A stretch of DNA of 64,000 nt, taken from positions 6,528,001 through 6,592,000 of the forward strand of contig NZ_CP048113.1 in assembly GCF_010093065.1 (NCBI RefSeq), written 5' to 3'. The notes under the pieces are model-generated. The model was not told the origin of the DNA. It worked only from the letters and a program-made list of their open reading frames with translations, and made no database searches. Positions 34,001 through 44,500 of the stretch are shown piece by piece. The position numbers and the translations under genes were made by a program. The stretch is from Chitinophaga agri. GTDB taxonomy: Bacteria > Bacteroidota > Bacteroidia > Chitinophagales > Chitinophagaceae. The first letter of the stretch is position 1. Each line of letters opens with the position of its first letter.

Positions 34001-34804
34001 GGCGACATTATCAAACGCAGGGACTGGGGTTGGAAAACCAGCGTAACATTCGGTTATAATACCAATAAGATCACCAATGCGAAGAACATCCCGAGGATCT
34101 TCGACCTGGTAGTAGCAGAAGGAGGTAATAAAGAAGGATATCCTGTAAGAGGTCTCTTCTCACTTGAATATAAAGGACTGGACCCGCATACGGGTGCCCC
34201 GCAGTTTGTGAACCAGCATGGTGCTGTCAGCAAAGATGTGTTCCTGCAGGACCTCAACACTTCCCGCCTGGTATACCAGGGACCTGTAGATCCTCCTGTG
34301 AATGGTGGTGTGAATAATACCTTCCATTACAAAGGGCTTTCCCTGAACGTATTCGTGACCTATCAGTGGGGTAACAAGATCCGTTTGTATCCTGCCTTCA
34401 AAACTGCCTATTCTGACCTCGACGCTATGCCGAAAGAGTTCTATGACCGCTGGATCATGCCGGGTGATGAGAAGGAAACACAGACACCTTCTATCCTCGA
34501 TGGCCTTGAACAGGTAATGCTGGGTGGTGCTTATCCCTATAATAACTATAACTACTCCACAGCGAGAGTGGCCAAAGGAGATATGATCCGTCTGAAAACC
34601 GTGTCACTTACCTGGATGGTGCCTTCCAACGTGTTGAGAAGGACCGCCTTCGGTAACATCTCACTGACTGCGGCGGCTATTAACCCATGGCTGATCTATG
34701 CTGATAAGAAGCTGAGAGGACAGGACCCTGAGTTCTTCAATACCGGTGGTGTGGCACAGCCTATACAGAAACAATTTACGTTCTCCTTAAAAGCTGGTTT
34801 CTAA
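31097..34804 (+). CDS. SusC-like TonB-dependent transporter with STN signalling domain
   Basis: A 1235-residue outer-membrane importer. The export signal is around residues 17-46 (MLKKATLSLRLIMLAL...); a start at 31145 is possible, but an AAAGGA motif precedes 31097. An STN domain lies at about 52-125 (VLLKEALDQIGNLADVSFIY), linking it to FecR signalling. A carboxypeptidase-regulatory-like domain is at 150-235 (KGTVISPKNEPLPGVAIVIKGT). The TonB box region and plug are at 240-370 (LQEVVVTGFQ, IRVRGATSINGDNKPLWVVDN, ILKDAAATALYGARAMNGVVVITTK). The 22-strand-type barrel fills the rest, ending in QFTFSLKAGF. The ligand is unknown. It is directly followed by its SusD partner, and the neighbouring lipoproteins suggest a protein or peptide substrate rather than a glycan. 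Confidence 0.95.
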   Translation: MGMLFPEHNQNQIINEMLKKATLSLRLIMLALIVLLSQTIAIPATASGIQDALDKKISLELKNVLLKEALDQIGNLADVSFIYAGNKHIVANKVDVKAHNEKVSDLLNKLLNPLSLSYTVVYDRVVIRPVEKKMDDLSAPESSHQVAPRTQDIKGTVISPKNEPLPGVAIVIKGTTRGTTTDEKGNFQLKGVPADAILIFNFTGYQQEEVSVAAYKNGVINLHLKEKTTKLQEVVVTGFQDIDKSKFTGSAARIKMDDAKIDGMADVSRMLEGRVAGVAIQNVSSTFGTAPKIRVRGATSINGDNKPLWVVDNVVLEDVVNISNDQLSSGDPTTLLGSAVAGLNPNDIESFDILKDAAATALYGARAMNGVVVITTKKGRADAKPIITYSGNYSTQLKPNYSNYNIMNSAQQMSVLAELERKGMLTSDILSRGDIGVYGKMYEMLNADDKGNFPLENTPAAKRNFLLRYAAANTDWFDILFKTSFIQEHSLSISNGNDKGQSYFSTSFYHDNGWTIADKVSRYTLNFRNNYKVSEKVNTGFSVLGSARQQRAPGALTRTSNPVEGQYDRDFDINPFSYALNTSRTLTAYDKDGELEYFRRNYAPFNIINESANNYLNLSMMDLRLQGDLSWKIAKNLRYEFVGALRYVKSSREHQITENSNMANAYRAADNATIAERNKFLYRDPSNPDALPVIVLPYGGFYNRTEDQLINFDFRNSLNYNATIHERHGITAMIGQQVKYADRQNASNTGYGYQYNNGGVPFTDYRILKQTIESSFPYYGMSKDYDRFAAFYATATYSLDGKYNLTGTTRYDGSNRLGRSKTARWLPTWSVSGSWNVDKEQFVQDLGWVDYLALRASYGLTASLGPATNSNIVFQTVNSKRTHLDEVESVIKIAHLQNDDLTWEKLYTTNIGLDGTLFNRRLNFSIDAYRRNSFDLISIIKTSGIGGETFKAANYADMKSKGIEVLVGGDIIKRRDWGWKTSVTFGYNTNKITNAKNIPRIFDLVVAEGGNKEGYPVRGLFSLEYKGLDPHTGAPQFVNQHGAVSKDVFLQDLNTSRLVYQGPVDPPVNGGVNNTFHYKGLSLNVFVTYQWGNKIRLYPAFKTAYSDLDAMPKEFYDRWIMPGDEKETQTPSILDGLEQVMLGGAYPYNNYNYSTARVAKGDMIRLKTVSLTWMVPSNVLRRTAFGNISLTAAAINPWLIYADKKLRGQDPEFFNTGGVAQPIQKQFTFSLKAGF

Positions 34805-34809
34805 ACATA

Positions 34810-36270
34810 ATGGTTATGACTAAATTTTTTACAAGAGCAACAGTCATCGGCAGCTGTTTGATAACCATGGCCGGATGTAATAAGTACCTGGATAAATCGC
34901 CGGATAGTACGTGGACAGAGCTGGATACGCCTGCAAAGATCTCCCAGCTGCTGGGGACTGCTTATCCGCAGGCGAACTATATCGTTTTCGCAGAAGCCAT
35001 GAGCGATAACGTGGAAGATAAAGGTGCGGGTGTGAATGACAGAACAAATCTTGATCCCTACTTTTTCAATGATGTCTCTGCCACTGAACAGGACTCTCCT
35101 GAATACTACTGGCAGGCTTGTTATACGGCTATCGCTGCAGCTAACAACGCATTGAAGGCGATTGAGCATGCGGCAGACAAAAGCCGTTATACTGCGCAGA
35201 AAGGAGAAGCCCTGGTTGCACGGGCATATGCACACTTTATGCTGGTAACATTCTTCTCCAAATTCTATGATGCAGAAACTGCTGCTACCGATCCTGGTAT
35301 TCCTTATGTAACGGAGCCAGAGACGATCGTCAACAAACAATATGAACGCAAGACCGTAGCGTATACTTATCAGATGATCGAGAAAGACCTGCTGGCAGGC
35401 ATGACTCTGATCAGCGATGAAAACTATCAGGTGCCCCGGTATCACTTCAATAAGTCCGCTACCTATGCCTTTGCAACCAGGTTCTATCTGTTTAAGAAAG
35501 ACTACCAGAAGGTACTTGAATATGCTAACCAGACCTTTCCTAACAATGACCTGGCAAGCAATATGCGCCCATGGAACACTACCTACAAAGCACTCAGCCC
35601 GGCCGCTATCTGGGATACCTATGCGAAGGCAAGTGAAAAAGCTAATCTGCTGCTGGCAGAAACGCAGTCCTCTTATGGACGTTATGTGGCACAGTACAGA
35701 TATGGACTGACCTATAACATTCAACAGCAGATCCTGGGAAGTAATGTGACAGAAGGTGCCTTTGCCTATCCTTTGTACTACTATGGTACAAGAGACTATT
35801 TCGTACCTAAGCTTACCGAATACTTCGTAAAAGCTTCTGTAAATGCAACGATCGGTGATCCTTATGTAATGGTGCCATTGTTCACTACAGAAGAGGTACT
35901 GTTCAACAGGGCAGAAGCAAATGCCTACCTGGGTAATAATACTGCTGTGCTGAATGACCTGAACCTGTTTGCCAGCAAACGTATCACCAATTATAACGTG
36001 TCTGCACACCGTATTACACAAACCAAGATCAGGGCGTACTATGGTATCACTGATGTAAGAAGTGGTCTGTTACAGACGATACTCGATTTCAAACGTGCTG
36101 AGTTTGTGCAGGAAGGACATCGCTGGTTTGATATTCAGCGCTACAAAGCCACTGTTGTGCACTACACGGATAAAGGTGAAAGAATGGAACTGAAAGCGGA
36201 TGACAAACGTCGTGTGCTGCAGATACCACAGTCTGCCACTACTTCCGGTATAGCATTGAACCCAAGATAA
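34810..36270 (+). CDS. SusD/RagB-like substrate-binding lipoprotein
   Basis: A 486-residue surface lipoprotein. The lipobox is TMAGC near residue 23, giving a lipid-anchored N-terminus (CNKYLDKSPD). The TPR-rich SusD fold is visible in WQACYTAIAAANNALKAIE, QKGEALVARAYAHFMLVTFF and LFTTEEVLFNRAEANAYLG. The C-terminal part has FKRAEFVQEGHRWFDIQRY and ends with the usual QIPQSATTSGIALNP. It caps the SusC barrel encoded 5 bp upstream and should capture the transported ligand outside the cell. No enzyme for a glycan lies in this operon, so the substrate cannot be read from context beyond the adjacent peptidase-like lipoprotein. Confidence 0.95.
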   Translation: MVMTKFFTRATVIGSCLITMAGCNKYLDKSPDSTWTELDTPAKISQLLGTAYPQANYIVFAEAMSDNVEDKGAGVNDRTNLDPYFFNDVSATEQDSPEYYWQACYTAIAAANNALKAIEHAADKSRYTAQKGEALVARAYAHFMLVTFFSKFYDAETAATDPGIPYVTEPETIVNKQYERKTVAYTYQMIEKDLLAGMTLISDENYQVPRYHFNKSATYAFATRFYLFKKDYQKVLEYANQTFPNNDLASNMRPWNTTYKALSPAAIWDTYAKASEKANLLLAETQSSYGRYVAQYRYGLTYNIQQQILGSNVTEGAFAYPLYYYGTRDYFVPKLTEYFVKASVNATIGDPYVMVPLFTTEEVLFNRAEANAYLGNNTAVLNDLNLFASKRITNYNVSAHRITQTKIRAYYGITDVRSGLLQTILDFKRAEFVQEGHRWFDIQRYKATVVHYTDKGERMELKADDKRRVLQIPQSATTSGIALNPR

Positions 36271-36299
36271 TTTCAACCATTCATACAAGAATCACAGAT

Positions 36300-37211
36300 A
36301 TGAAATACTTAAAAATATTCTTCTTACTCCTGACAGCTGCCATGTTCGCAGCCTGCGCAAAAGAAGAGGATGATCTCAGTGGTGTGCAAGACATCCCGGG
36401 CCTGGGTGGCGATACCTGGGTTCCGGGATCTTTAGATGCCTGGTTGCACGATACGATGACCGTACCGTACAACATCGAAGTAAAATACAAATGGGACCAG
36501 TTTGAGTTTGACGTCACCAAAACACTGGTACCTCCAAAGGAAGAGGTGGTAGCTCCTGCCATCCGGGCGATCAAGAAGGTATGGATCGATAACTATATTA
36601 AAGAAGCCGGCGAGATCTTCTTCAAGAAATATAGTCCTAAGTTCTTTGTACTCTCTGGTAGTGCCAGCTGGAATGACAACGGTACCATCACACTGGGTAC
36701 TGCAGAAGGAGGCCGTAAAATAGTCATGTATCTGCTGAATGATTTCCGTACCAAGGAAATGCCCGGATACCAGAAGAGTGACACCGCCAACGTAAAGCAG
36801 ATCTTTCACGTAATAGAGCATGAGTTTGCACATATCCTTCACCAGACTATCATGTACCCTGTTGAGTTCAAGAAGATCTGTGCAGGATATTATACCGGGA
36901 ACTGGAACAACATTGCAGACAGTGAAGCCAGAAAAGATGGGTTTGTTACTGCATACGCTATGTCAAATGAAAGTGAAGACTTCGTAGAAATGATCTCTAT
37001 GATGCTGATAGAAGGAAAGGCCGGTTTTGACAGGATCGTGAACAGCATTCCGGAAGGATTTAGTGTAAATGGTTCCTCCCAGGCACAGGCAAAAGAAAGG
37101 CTGAGACAGAAGGAAGCCATTGTGGTAAGCTACTTCAAAGCTTCCTATAATGTTGACTTCTACAGTCTCCAGAGCAATACCCGCAAATCTATTGTACAGC
37201 TGCTGTATTAA
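36300..37211 (+). CDS. Putative zinc-binding metallopeptidase lipoprotein
   Basis: A 303-residue lipoprotein (lipobox FAACAKEED at about residue 18). The zincin motif is HEFAH, with His174, Glu175 and His178, inside HVIEHEFAHILHQTIMYP. The third zinc ligand may be in EDFVEMISMML (glutamate). The pattern matches the putative zinc-binding metallopeptidases commonly encoded right after SusD genes. The protein probably cuts a protein ligand at the surface to feed the SusC/SusD pair. It starts 29 bp after the SusD stop and shares the operon. Substrate and activity have not been shown; the family call rests on HExxH, length and position. Confidence 0.85.
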   Translation: MKYLKIFFLLLTAAMFAACAKEEDDLSGVQDIPGLGGDTWVPGSLDAWLHDTMTVPYNIEVKYKWDQFEFDVTKTLVPPKEEVVAPAIRAIKKVWIDNYIKEAGEIFFKKYSPKFFVLSGSASWNDNGTITLGTAEGGRKIVMYLLNDFRTKEMPGYQKSDTANVKQIFHVIEHEFAHILHQTIMYPVEFKKICAGYYTGNWNNIADSEARKDGFVTAYAMSNESEDFVEMISMMLIEGKAGFDRIVNSIPEGFSVNGSSQAQAKERLRQKEAIVVSYFKASYNVDFYSLQSNTRKSIVQLLY

Positions 37212-37251
37212 GCAGGCACTTTTTATCAACCAGGATCAATTACAACTTCTT

Positions 37252-38535
37252 ATGAGAAGAAATATATCGTTATATCTTTTACTGATCATTGCCGTACTGG
37301 CTTCCTGTAAGAAGGAGTACGATGATGTATTCGATGAATCACCAGATGACAGGATCAACGAAACGCTGGCTGCTTATAACAAAACACTGATCAGCGCACC
37401 TTACGGATGGAAGGCCCTGGTGTATCCTTCTGCTTTACCCAATACGGCTTTTGGCTTTTACTTCAAATTTGACAGCACCAACAGAGTAGAAATGTTTTCA
37501 GATTTTGACTCTTTGTCTGCCGTTACCCCCAAGAAAAGCAGCTTCCGCTTAAAATCATTACAACAGCCCTGCCTGTTGTTTGATACCTATTCCTATATCC
37601 ACGTGCTGTGTGACCCGGATGCCAGCAAGAATGGTGGCTACTATGGAAAGGGATTATACGCTGACTTTGAATTTTCTATAGATGGTGTCCACGGCGATAC
37701 TATTAACCTTACAGGACGGCTGAATGGCAGTAAAGCCATCTTCGTCAAAGCTACCTCGCAGGAGGCACAGGATTATTACGATAAAAAACGGAACTGGGAC
37801 TTCAATCAATTTTCCCGGTTCCTTACTTATTTCAAACTGTTGACGGTGGGTGGTAATAAATACGACATCAACGTTGACAGGTTAACCCGTGAGATCAGGC
37901 TTACCTGGATTTCTAATAATGGTGTGAAGACTTTTGCAACAAACTATTATTACGATCCTACCGGCATTACGTTTACTACACCTTTCAGAGATGGCGCCTT
38001 ATCTATTGACGGTTTCTATGATGTGAAGTGGGATGTTTCTCTGCAAAGGCTGACCATGAAAGCCGGCGACAATACGGCGGCTATAACCAGTGCTATCAGA
38101 CCCCAGGTACTGGATAGACAGGCAGGACAACGCTGGTATAACGCGGCAGCTTCTACGGGTTCTTACTGGGCCTCTCTGTATGGTTTCCATGTAGATGGTG
38201 TAGATGATGCGTATGGTGTGACCAAACTGGATGGATATAACTTCATGTTTTACTACCCCTTATTCAGAGACGGCTTAGACTTTTCAGGTATTCTGCCGGA
38301 TGGACTGGCATATGGCCCTGCATTTAAGCCGGTATTCAATACAAACGGCGCTGTCGTTTTCCAGGATACGCAGTCAGGATGGGGAGATATTCCTGAAAAT
38401 TCACTTCCAGCCATAAGACAGATCCTTGCGAAATATCTGGAAAGGGAAGGCTTTTATTTCGTGCAGACAGGCGCTAATACCTATGATATGGTCAATGCGA
38501 GAGACGCCAGGAGTTGGATCACCTGGGAAAAGTAA
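37252..38535 (+). CDS. DUF4302 lipoprotein
   Basis: A 427-residue lipoprotein. The lipobox is AVLASCKKEYDD with Cys19. The sequence matches DUF4302-type proteins (RINETLAAYNKTLISAPYGWKALVYPS ... FYFKFDSTNRVEMFSDFD), which are found beside SusC/SusD and zincin lipoproteins. The fold is probably all-beta. The role is unknown; by position it is an accessory surface protein of the uptake complex. The ATG at 37252 is preferred because it starts the lipoprotein signal; the frame is open from 37150, overlapping the peptidase gene. The next gene, a giant adhesin, begins 52 bp after its stop. Confidence 0.85.
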   Translation: MRRNISLYLLLIIAVLASCKKEYDDVFDESPDDRINETLAAYNKTLISAPYGWKALVYPSALPNTAFGFYFKFDSTNRVEMFSDFDSLSAVTPKKSSFRLKSLQQPCLLFDTYSYIHVLCDPDASKNGGYYGKGLYADFEFSIDGVHGDTINLTGRLNGSKAIFVKATSQEAQDYYDKKRNWDFNQFSRFLTYFKLLTVGGNKYDINVDRLTREIRLTWISNNGVKTFATNYYYDPTGITFTTPFRDGALSIDGFYDVKWDVSLQRLTMKAGDNTAAITSAIRPQVLDRQAGQRWYNAAASTGSYWASLYGFHVDGVDDAYGVTKLDGYNFMFYYPLFRDGLDFSGILPDGLAYGPAFKPVFNTNGAVVFQDTQSGWGDIPENSLPAIRQILAKYLEREGFYFVQTGANTYDMVNARDARSWITWEK

Positions 38536-38587
38536 GTGCATTCGCCAGCCCATTAATCAACGAACGAAATATTTAAAATAAACAGCC

Positions 38588-41500
38588 ATGAAAAATCAGC
38601 CTGTTTCTGTATTATACAAGGCTTCTTTATACCTGGTCATGTTGCTGCTATCTGGTTTGCAGGTTTTTGCCCAGATAGACGTACCGATCGGGTCTAACAG
38701 CGGTAGCAGTGCCAATAACGGTTACCCCTGTCCATTGCAGGATTACTACGAAGGATCCCGTGGACAGTTCCTGTACCTCGCCAGCGAGCTGACAGCTGCC
38801 GGTATGCAGCCCGGTTATATTAACTCAGTAAAGTTTACTGTTAATAGCTTAAGCGGCACCGGGGTCATTGAAGACTATACCATCAAGATCACGTCTACTG
38901 GTGTAGCATCACTGAGTGCCAACAGCTGGGAGCCCTCAGGGGCCACTGTATATGGTCCGGTGAACTATCAGCCTGTTGTTGGTGCCAATACCTTCAATTT
39001 CGCTCCTACGTTCTTCTGGAATGGTACAGACAATATCATCGTTGAAATATGCAACGGTGGTGATAGTTATACTGCTAACCCCGCTGTGCCCTGGACAACA
39101 GGACTGAGTTTTAATGGTTCGCATCAATACAGGTCAGATAACCAGGGTAACCTTTGTGGTACTAACAATACCGCAGGTTCGGGTGCTATGACCACCCGCC
39201 CGGATATTACGTTTAACTATACGCCAGCGGCTGCCTGTACAGGTACGCCGGTGGCGGGTACTGCTGTTTCCTCACAGACAAATATCTGTATGGGTGGTAC
39301 GTTTAATTTATCGCTCTCCGGCAATACGGCTGCTACAGGACTGACCTATCAGTGGCAGTCTTCTGCTGACAATGTTAACTGGACCAATATCGCCGGCGCT
39401 ACGACGCCTTTCCTGCCTAACAGGACCCAGACAGTCACTACTTACTATCGTTGTGTGGTAACCTGTACCACCAGCGGTGTTGCTGTTAATTCTACTGCGG
39501 CGTCAGTAACCAGTCCGGCACTGATCCGCGGTGTTTTCACCATTAATAAAAACGCCCCTGCCGGTTCCGGCAATTTTACTTCATTTAATGCTGCCTATGA
39601 TTATATCAAATGTGGTATAGACAGTGCTGTAGTATTTAACGTCGCGGCAGGCAGCGGTCCTTACGACGAACAATTAATTATCACCCCTGTAGGCGGTGCA
39701 TCCGCTACCAATACCATCACTTTCAATGGTAACGGTCAGACGATCACTTCTCTTTCCACAAACTCGGCCGAGTATGCGGTGATCAAGCTGAATGGGGCAG
39801 ATTATTTCACTTTTAATGATCTGAAAATAGTACCGAAAGGTACCACTTCTTCGCAGCGTGGATTTGGTGTACAGCTGATCAACGATGCAGACTTCAATAC
39901 GATCAATAACTGTACAATCACTTTACAGGCAGATAATAGTAATTCAAGTTATGCCGGTATCGTTATCAGTGCTTCCAATACAGACGCTGCCGGTAGAGGC
40001 GCTGCTAATTGTGATGACAATACTTTCACCAATAATACGATCACTGGTGGTTACTATGGTATTACCCTGGTGGGTAGTTCATCTGTAGCCAACCAGCGTA
40101 ATAAAGTGATCGGTAACACCATCACTGAAACTTATTACAGAGGTATTTATGTGCATGGTGCATTTAATGCACTGATCAAAAATAACAATTTCAGCAGGCC
40201 AACGCGTACGGGTGTGACCACCTATGCCGCGATCAACCTGTCTGATCTGAGTACAAAGGTCATTATAGATGGTAACAGGATCAGTAATCCGTTTGGTGGT
40301 AACACGACCAGTACTTCCGGCTTCTATGGCATCTATCTTGAAAGTGTCGAAGCAATTTCCGGACTGGAAAATGAGGTGATAAATAACCTGGTGTACAACC
40401 TCAGTGGTAATGGTAACCTGTACGGTATTTATAACAACAACTCCAGTAACGTACACATCTATCATAACACACTCTCCATGGATGGAACGTCCACTTCTAC
40501 CGGTAGCTCCTACAAAATTGCAGGTTATATACAGAGTAGTGGTGCGGCAGGTGTTGAATTCATCAATAACATTATTACGCTGACCGCTACTTCCAGTATC
40601 CAGCAGTTCGGTGTGTATTATAGTAACGCTTATCCGGTGGGTGATGTGATCTCAGACAGAAATGATATCTATATCGCTACGCCTGCAAGCAATAAATTCA
40701 CTGGTTATTATACCAGGAACCTGACAGGTTTAAGTGACTGGCAGCAGGCCAGCCAGCAGGACCTGGCATCTTTTGCACTGAATCCATTCTATCAGGATAT
40801 TGCAACTGGTAATTATGCAGCCAGCAACGCCAGCCTTAATAACAGGGGTAATGTGGTGAATGTAGCTGCGGATATCACCAATGCAGCCCGTAATATCAGC
40901 ACACCTGACCTCGGTGCGTATGAGTTTACGCCACCACCTTGTACGACACCGCCAACAGGTGGGACTACAAAACTTAGTAAACAGATCGTATGTGCGGGTA
41001 CACCAGTGATACTGAGCCTGGAAGGTAACTCCATGGGCGATACACAGATATATCAGTGGCAAACGGCTACTGCGCTGGCAGGCCCTTACACTAACATCGG
41101 AACAGCTTCTGCCTATGCTGATACAACTATTACAGCTAATGTAACACTGTATTACAGAGCAGCATTAACCTGTGGTACGAATACCAGTTATTCAACCCCG
41201 GCACTGCTGACCGTAAATGGCGCTTTGGCACCTAATACTTACACTATCGACAAGAACCAACCTACAGGTGGTCTGAACTTCACCAGCTTTAATGATGCGA
41301 AGCAGGCTATGATGTGTGGTATCACTGGTCCGGTAGTATTTAATGTGGTAGCTGGCCGTACCGTATACGAAGAGCAGCTCACACTGGATTCTATCCCCGG
41401 TGCTTCTGCTGTGAATACCATCACTTTCAGAGGTAACGGTAACACTATCCACTTCTCCAGCAATGATGCGTCAGAGAAAGCGGTGATCAAACTGCGTAAG

Positions 41501-44500
41501 GCAGACCATATCACATTTGATAGTCTGAGGATCGACGCAACTGGCACAGGTGATTATGGATGGGGTGTACAACTGTTCAATCATGCTGACAGTAACGTGA
41601 TCACCAAATGTGAGATCATTACCCAGGCCGATGCAGCCAGCGATCAGTATGCAGGTATCATTATGAGTACATCTGAACAGGATGCGGCTAACTCAGGCAG
41701 CAACACATTCAGTGTAAGCAACACCTTCAGCAAAAACAAAATATCCGGTGGCTATTATGGTATCACGCTAATGGGATACTCTAATGCTGGTACTTCCAAT
41801 AACAAAATTACCGGTAACCAGATCAAAGACTACTTTAGCAAAGGCATACAGTCTTCCTACACTGGTAATACACTCATCGCAGATAATATACTGAGCCGTC
41901 CTACCCGTCAGAACGCTGACTGGGCCGTCTATGGCATCTCGCTGAGCAACCGTCACAATAATGCGAAAGTGCTCCGTAATACCATATCTAATGGTGCTCC
42001 GGTATTGTCAGCCACCACCTATTATGCCATATCCATCGACAACGTAAATGCAGATGATGGAAAGGCTGATACCGTTGCCAATAACGTGATATATGACATG
42101 AGCTTTGATGGTAGCCGTCGTGGTATTTCACTGACATGGTCTACTAATATCATCGCACTGCATAACTCTATCTCTGTCGATAAACAGGGTGGAACACAAA
42201 GCTGGTATCAGGCCGTTGGTGGTTATGTGTATTTCTGTAGTAATACCAAGTTTATCAACAATAATATCACGGTAACCAGTACCAGTACAGAAACGAAATA
42301 TGCCATTTATCTGCAGAACGACGCAGATATCCAGCATAACAACTACTACGTAAAAGCAACAGGTACAGAAAATTATACCGGTTACTTCAATGGGAACAGA
42401 AAAACCCTGAATGAGTGGAAAGCTGCCTCCCAGAAGGATACTGCTTCTACTGACTTTGATCCGATCTATGCAGACCTGGCAAATGGTAATCTGCAGCCAG
42501 CGTTCTTCAGAATGGATAATACGGGTGTACCACAAGGTATCACTACTGATATTCTTGGCAGATCAAGAAGTACATCCACACCAGATGTAGGTGCTTATGA
42601 GATCAGTCTGCCGCTGTGTCAGACACCGATCAATGCAGGTAAGGCTGTAGCATCTCCGAACAGTAACATCTGTATGGGTACCCCGATCACCCTGGATCTG
42701 ATAGAGAACACAACGGCCGGTCGCCTTACCTATCAGTGGCAGGCTGCCTACTCAGCTGCCGGTCCATGGATCTACATCAGCGACACCGCTTATATCCCCA
42801 CGTTCAAAACAGAACTGGGTGCTAACAACTATTTCCGTTGTCAGCTGGTATGTAGTGGTACTGATACGGCATGGTCAGAAGTGACATCTGTCAGCATGAA
42901 CCAGCCGCTGATAAAAGGTGTGTATACCATCAACCCCGCCGGTTCAGGTAGCAGGAACTTCCCTTCCTTCGTGGCCGCAGTTGCTGCAATGGAGTGTGGT
43001 ATCGCTGGTGAGGTGATCTTCGATGTAGTGCCGGGTACTTATACCGAACAGGTATATATGCACAAAATACCGGGTGCTTCAGACACCAGCCGTGTGACTT
43101 TCCGCAGCCAGAATGGTAATCCCGCTTCGGTTATCCTGACCTATGCCGGTACAAGCGCCAGGAATTATGTGCTGAGACTGGATAGTGCCAGCTACATCAC
43201 TTACAAGAATATCACTATCACTGCCAGCGACGCTGCTAACGGACGTGCGGTAGTATTTGGTGGTACGGCAGTCAGGGACAGTCTGGTGACAAATAAAATA
43301 AATGTACCTGTTGCCACTACCGACAATACAGACGTGGTGGGTGTGTTCGCTGAAGACTTCAAAGGTGGTGGTATCGCCATCGTAGGTAATACTATTAAGA
43401 ACGGTGCCAGCGCTATACACTTCTCCGGTACTTCTACTACGGATGAAGTACGTGGTCTGGTGGTAGACAGTAATACTATCAGTGGTGTATATGCAAGTGG
43501 TATAACGTTGAACTATGTAGCGCGTCCTGCTGTATCTAAGAATACGCTGACACTCACGGCGCCACTGGCATCGACGGCATATGGTATTGTACTGAATTCG
43601 GGTGATACCGCCTATAAGGTGACCTACAATAATCTCAGTATCACAAATACCACTACATCCATCTGGGCGATCGCATTGCAGGATTGTCGTGGTTCTGCTG
43701 CTGCTACCGGCCTTGTGGAAGGTAACAGGGTAATAGCGGTGACCGGTAATACCGGTATGATCTGGGGCCTGGCTAACAGCGGTTCTTCTTACAACACTAC
43801 GCTGAATAATATCGTAAGTGTGAAAACAACCGGTCCGGTGGCTTATGGTCTGTTCAGTAACGAGGGTAACAATATCAATTATTATAACAACTCCGTATAC
43901 AATGCATCTACAGCGGTAGGTGTGAATGTAGCGGCCTATTTCTCGCATACGAGTCCTGCGGATGGTAACGTGAAGCTGCGTAATAACATCTTCAGCAATG
44001 AAGCTGGTGGTGTTGCCGCGCAATATGTACTGAGCGACTTTATCAACAGTGACTATAATACCTACTACACAACGGGCACAACGCTGATCGACAGAAGTGG
44101 TACAGGCGATACTTATGATAACCTGGCTGACTGGATTGCGGATTCTGACCTGGACATCAGCTCTATTGTACATAAGCCTGCATTTGCAAGCATCAGTACA
44201 CTGGAGCCTGAACTGACCAATCCTGATGTATGGGCTATCCATGGTCGTGGCGTACAGATACCTGGTAACGATCACGATATTAACAGAAAGGCGAGACCGG
44301 TTACCCTGACGGCAGGTGTACCTGATATGGGTGCCTATGAGTTCCTGCCAACAGCAACACCTACGGTACTGCAGGCGATTCCGGCTGTACCTGCTCCAGG
44401 CATTACACAGCAGTTCGTTTATGGCTCTGATACGGTAGCTAAAATAACCTGGGATCCAAATACTGCTGTTCCGGCCACAATCACGCTGAAACGCTATTCA

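Noticed and set aside
34801..36021. Leftward 406-codon open frame opposite the SusD gene.
   Set aside because: It is long but lies entirely against a well-supported SusD gene and is rich in Cys, His and Ile without any family pattern.
43079..44275. Leftward 398-codon open frame opposite the giant adhesin.
   Set aside because: It is a shadow of the repeat-rich adhesin coding sequence, with Arg/Ile/Thr-rich composition.
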